From B8-G4 sp033720735 (GTDB taxonomy: Bacteria; Bacteroidota; Bacteroidia; Chitinophagales; Saprospiraceae): DNA of 6,599 nt. This document shows, piece after piece, positions 5,021-6,599 of the stretch. Position numbers and translations under genes: made by a program. Position 1 is the first letter of the stretch. Each line of letters begins with the position of its first letter. Where the stretch lies: positions 1 to 6,599 of the forward strand of contig JAWWBX010000248.1 in assembly GCA_033720735.1 (NCBI GenBank), read 5' to 3'. Below the pieces are notes generated by a model, which saw only the letters and a program-made list of their open reading frames with translations, did no database searches and was not told the origin of the DNA.

Positions 5021-6599
5021 ATGCTGAAACTCCTCCCCGTCTGTCTTCTCTCCCTCTCGCTCACCCTGAACGCACAACAGACGCCACATTTTAGCCAGTA
5101 TCTGCCTGAGGCACCGGCACTCAGCGACTACGAACGGGTCCTGTTGCGGTATGCCAATGACCCCGGGTTGCAGGCTGCTCCGGGTTGGAAGTACCTGGCC
5201 CGCTATGCGCATGCCCAATCTATCCGGGCCGAGCCCGACGGGTCTCCGGCAGACCTCGCGACCCTTTTCACCGAAACCCGGCGCATCGAGGCATGGAAGC
5301 AAACGGCGGGCCCCGGATTTCGCTCGGCCATGTGGTCACCAGCCGGCCCTTTCTCGGCTCCGACCCCCAACAGTGACTTCCTGATCGAAGGCACCGGTCG
5401 CATCAACACCATCACCTTCCACCCCACCGATCCGGACATCATGTGGATCGGTGGCGGACAGGGAGGTTTATGGAAAACCACGAATGGTGCTGCGTCCTGG
5501 TTCCCGCTCGGCGACGACCTCCCGGTGATGCGGGTGAGTGACATTGCTGTCAATCCACATGACCCGGATGAAATGTACCTCTGCATTGGGGATTACGCAT
5601 ACCTCGGGTTCTGGATCCGTACCAACGACCGCAAGCGAAACACCCATTTCGGCATGGGGGTATATAAATCGACAGACGGCGGGCTCACCTGGAATCCCAC
5701 AGGCCTCACCTTTAGCCAGCTCGATCTCGACCACTCACTCACCCGCCGCGTCTTCATCAACCCCGAAAATACCAGCCAACTGCTGGCAGCCGGAATCCAT
5801 GGCATCTGGATGTCGGAAGACGCAGGTGACACCTGGGACATGATCAGTGAGGAGATCATCTGGGATATCGAGAAGGATCCCGCGGATTTTCGGACACTCT
5901 ATGCCAGTACTGCATTCATCAACAATTTGCAGATCGGCACGGCGGGGATACTCAAATCCACAGACTTTGGCGAGACCTGGACGACCTTGAACACAGGCAT
6001 TCCGGCGCAGAACCAGGCTCAACGGATTGAGATTTCGGTCTCACCCGTCAATCCGCAAACTGTGTACGCAGTCGCCTGCAACCTCAATGGCGGCCTGTAC
6101 GGATTTTACCGGTCGACGGATGGCGGGCAATCATGGGAATTACGCGCTTCATTTCCCAACATCCTGCACTGGTCGAGCGGCGAGAACTCCATTTCGGGTC
6201 AGGGGAGCTATGATCTGGCGATCCTTGCCGATCCCGTGATGGAGGACCGGGTCTATGTCAGCGGTGTCAACAACTGGATGTCGGAAGACGGGGGCATCAC
6301 CTGGCAGGGCACCAGCTACTGGACCGGTACTTACGGGCCCAGCGTGCATGCCGATCATCACTTCCTTGCCTACAACCCCCTCGACGCACAGTACTATCTG
6401 TGTCATGACGGCGGCGTGTCCCGGACCGACACCATCAAGGCCGGTTCCTGGCAAGAAGCCCTGAACAATCCGGATTTCCGCTGGCCGACCAAGTGGGAGC
6501 ATCTGAACAACGGACTGGCCAACCTGTCATTCTACCGGCTGGGGATCAGCCAGTCCAGCGGCAACATCTTTGCCGGCGCACAGGACATGGGCACCTTCC
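5021..6599 (+). CDS. secreted BNR/sortilin-like beta-propeller protein (3' end beyond window)
   Basis: The frame is open from ATG 5021 to the right edge (526 codons, C-terminus missing). Residues 1-18 form a signal peptide (MLKLLPVCLLSLSLTLNA, likely cut before QQ), so the protein is exported. Residues about 19-110 are a charged N-terminal extension. After that come Asp-box (BNR) repeats of the S/T-x-D/N-x-G-x-T/S-W type: KTTNGAASW (152-160), KSTDGGLTW (216-224), MSEDAGDTW (264-272), KSTDFGETW (312-320), RSTDGGQSW (364-372), MSEDGGITW (420-428). Between them are phrases such as FHPTDPDIMWIGGGQGGLWK and NPENTSQLLAAG, typical of VPS10/sortilin-like and glycosidase-like propellers. Asp boxes are structural and do not by themselves show sialidase activity. 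Related Bacteroidota proteins often end in a type IX secretion domain, which would lie outside the window. No strong ribosome site is visible. It is divergent from the signalling operon. Propeller identity is firm; substrate is unknown. Confidence 0.93.
   Translation, partial: MLKLLPVCLLSLSLTLNAQQTPHFSQYLPEAPALSDYERVLLRYANDPGLQAAPGWKYLARYAHAQSIRAEPDGSPADLATLFTETRRIEAWKQTAGPGFRSAMWSPAGPFSAPTPNSDFLIEGTGRINTITFHPTDPDIMWIGGGQGGLWKTTNGAASWFPLGDDLPVMRVSDIAVNPHDPDEMYLCIGDYAYLGFWIRTNDRKRNTHFGMGVYKSTDGGLTWNPTGLTFSQLDLDHSLTRRVFINPENTSQLLAAGIHGIWMSEDAGDTWDMISEEIIWDIEKDPADFRTLYASTAFINNLQIGTAGILKSTDFGETWTTLNTGIPAQNQAQRIEISVSPVNPQTVYAVACNLNGGLYGFYRSTDGGQSWELRASFPNILHWSSGENSISGQGSYDLAILADPVMEDRVYVSGVNNWMSEDGGITWQGTSYWTGTYGPSVHADHHFLAYNPLDAQYYLCHDGGVSRTDTIKAGSWQEALNNPDFRWPTKWEHLNNGLANLSFYRLGISQSSGNIFAGAQDMGTF

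Noticed and set aside
5021..5080. Lipoprotein signal in the propeller protein because of Cys8
   Set aside because: Cys8 lies too early, before the hydrophobic core is complete; the signal fits cleavage after Ala18 better.

Overview
The window looks like part of a Bacteroidota chromosome, possibly a Saprospiria/Lewinella-like or Rhodothermota-type lineage. This rests on the style of the proteins: a secreted BNR/sortilin-like propeller with a short signal peptide, and a cytosolic signalling protein carrying an ALEKVRSKALAMHSSEDF-type segment that I associate with that group. Weak or absent Shine-Dalgarno sequences before most genes fit too. Base composition is moderately GC-rich in the genes and clearly AT-rich in the middle of the intergenic region. 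The assignment is inference; no rRNA or marker gene is present.

Left two thirds (1-4570, minus strand, read right to left): a tightly packed signalling operon. It opens with the remnant of a FIST gene (4570-4284) that has lost its middle. Two intact tandem FIST-domain genes follow (4279-3125 and 3123-1978), then a soluble histidine kinase (1968-922), then a gene with an NTF2/SnoaL-like domain, a coiled coil and a GAF-like domain (925 down to the left edge, incomplete). Gaps between genes are 4, 1 and 9 bases, and the last junction is an ATGA overlap, so co-transcription and translational coupling are likely. FIST domains are proposed small-ligand sensor modules. Here they are separate soluble proteins next to a kinase that has no recognisable sensor domain, which suggests they provide its input. 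No response regulator is visible; it may lie to the left or elsewhere.

Middle (4571-5020): a 450-base divergent intergenic region. It holds a 9+9 bp inverted repeat, a 20 bp perfect palindrome and a further half-site, all sharing the core ATTTCGA(A). These are candidate operator sites for the secreted-protein gene, the signalling operon, or both.

Right (5021-6599, plus strand): the N-terminal 526 codons of a secreted beta-propeller protein with six visible Asp-box (BNR) repeats, running off the edge. The divergent arrangement leaves open, but does not prove, that the signalling operon and this exported protein share regulation.
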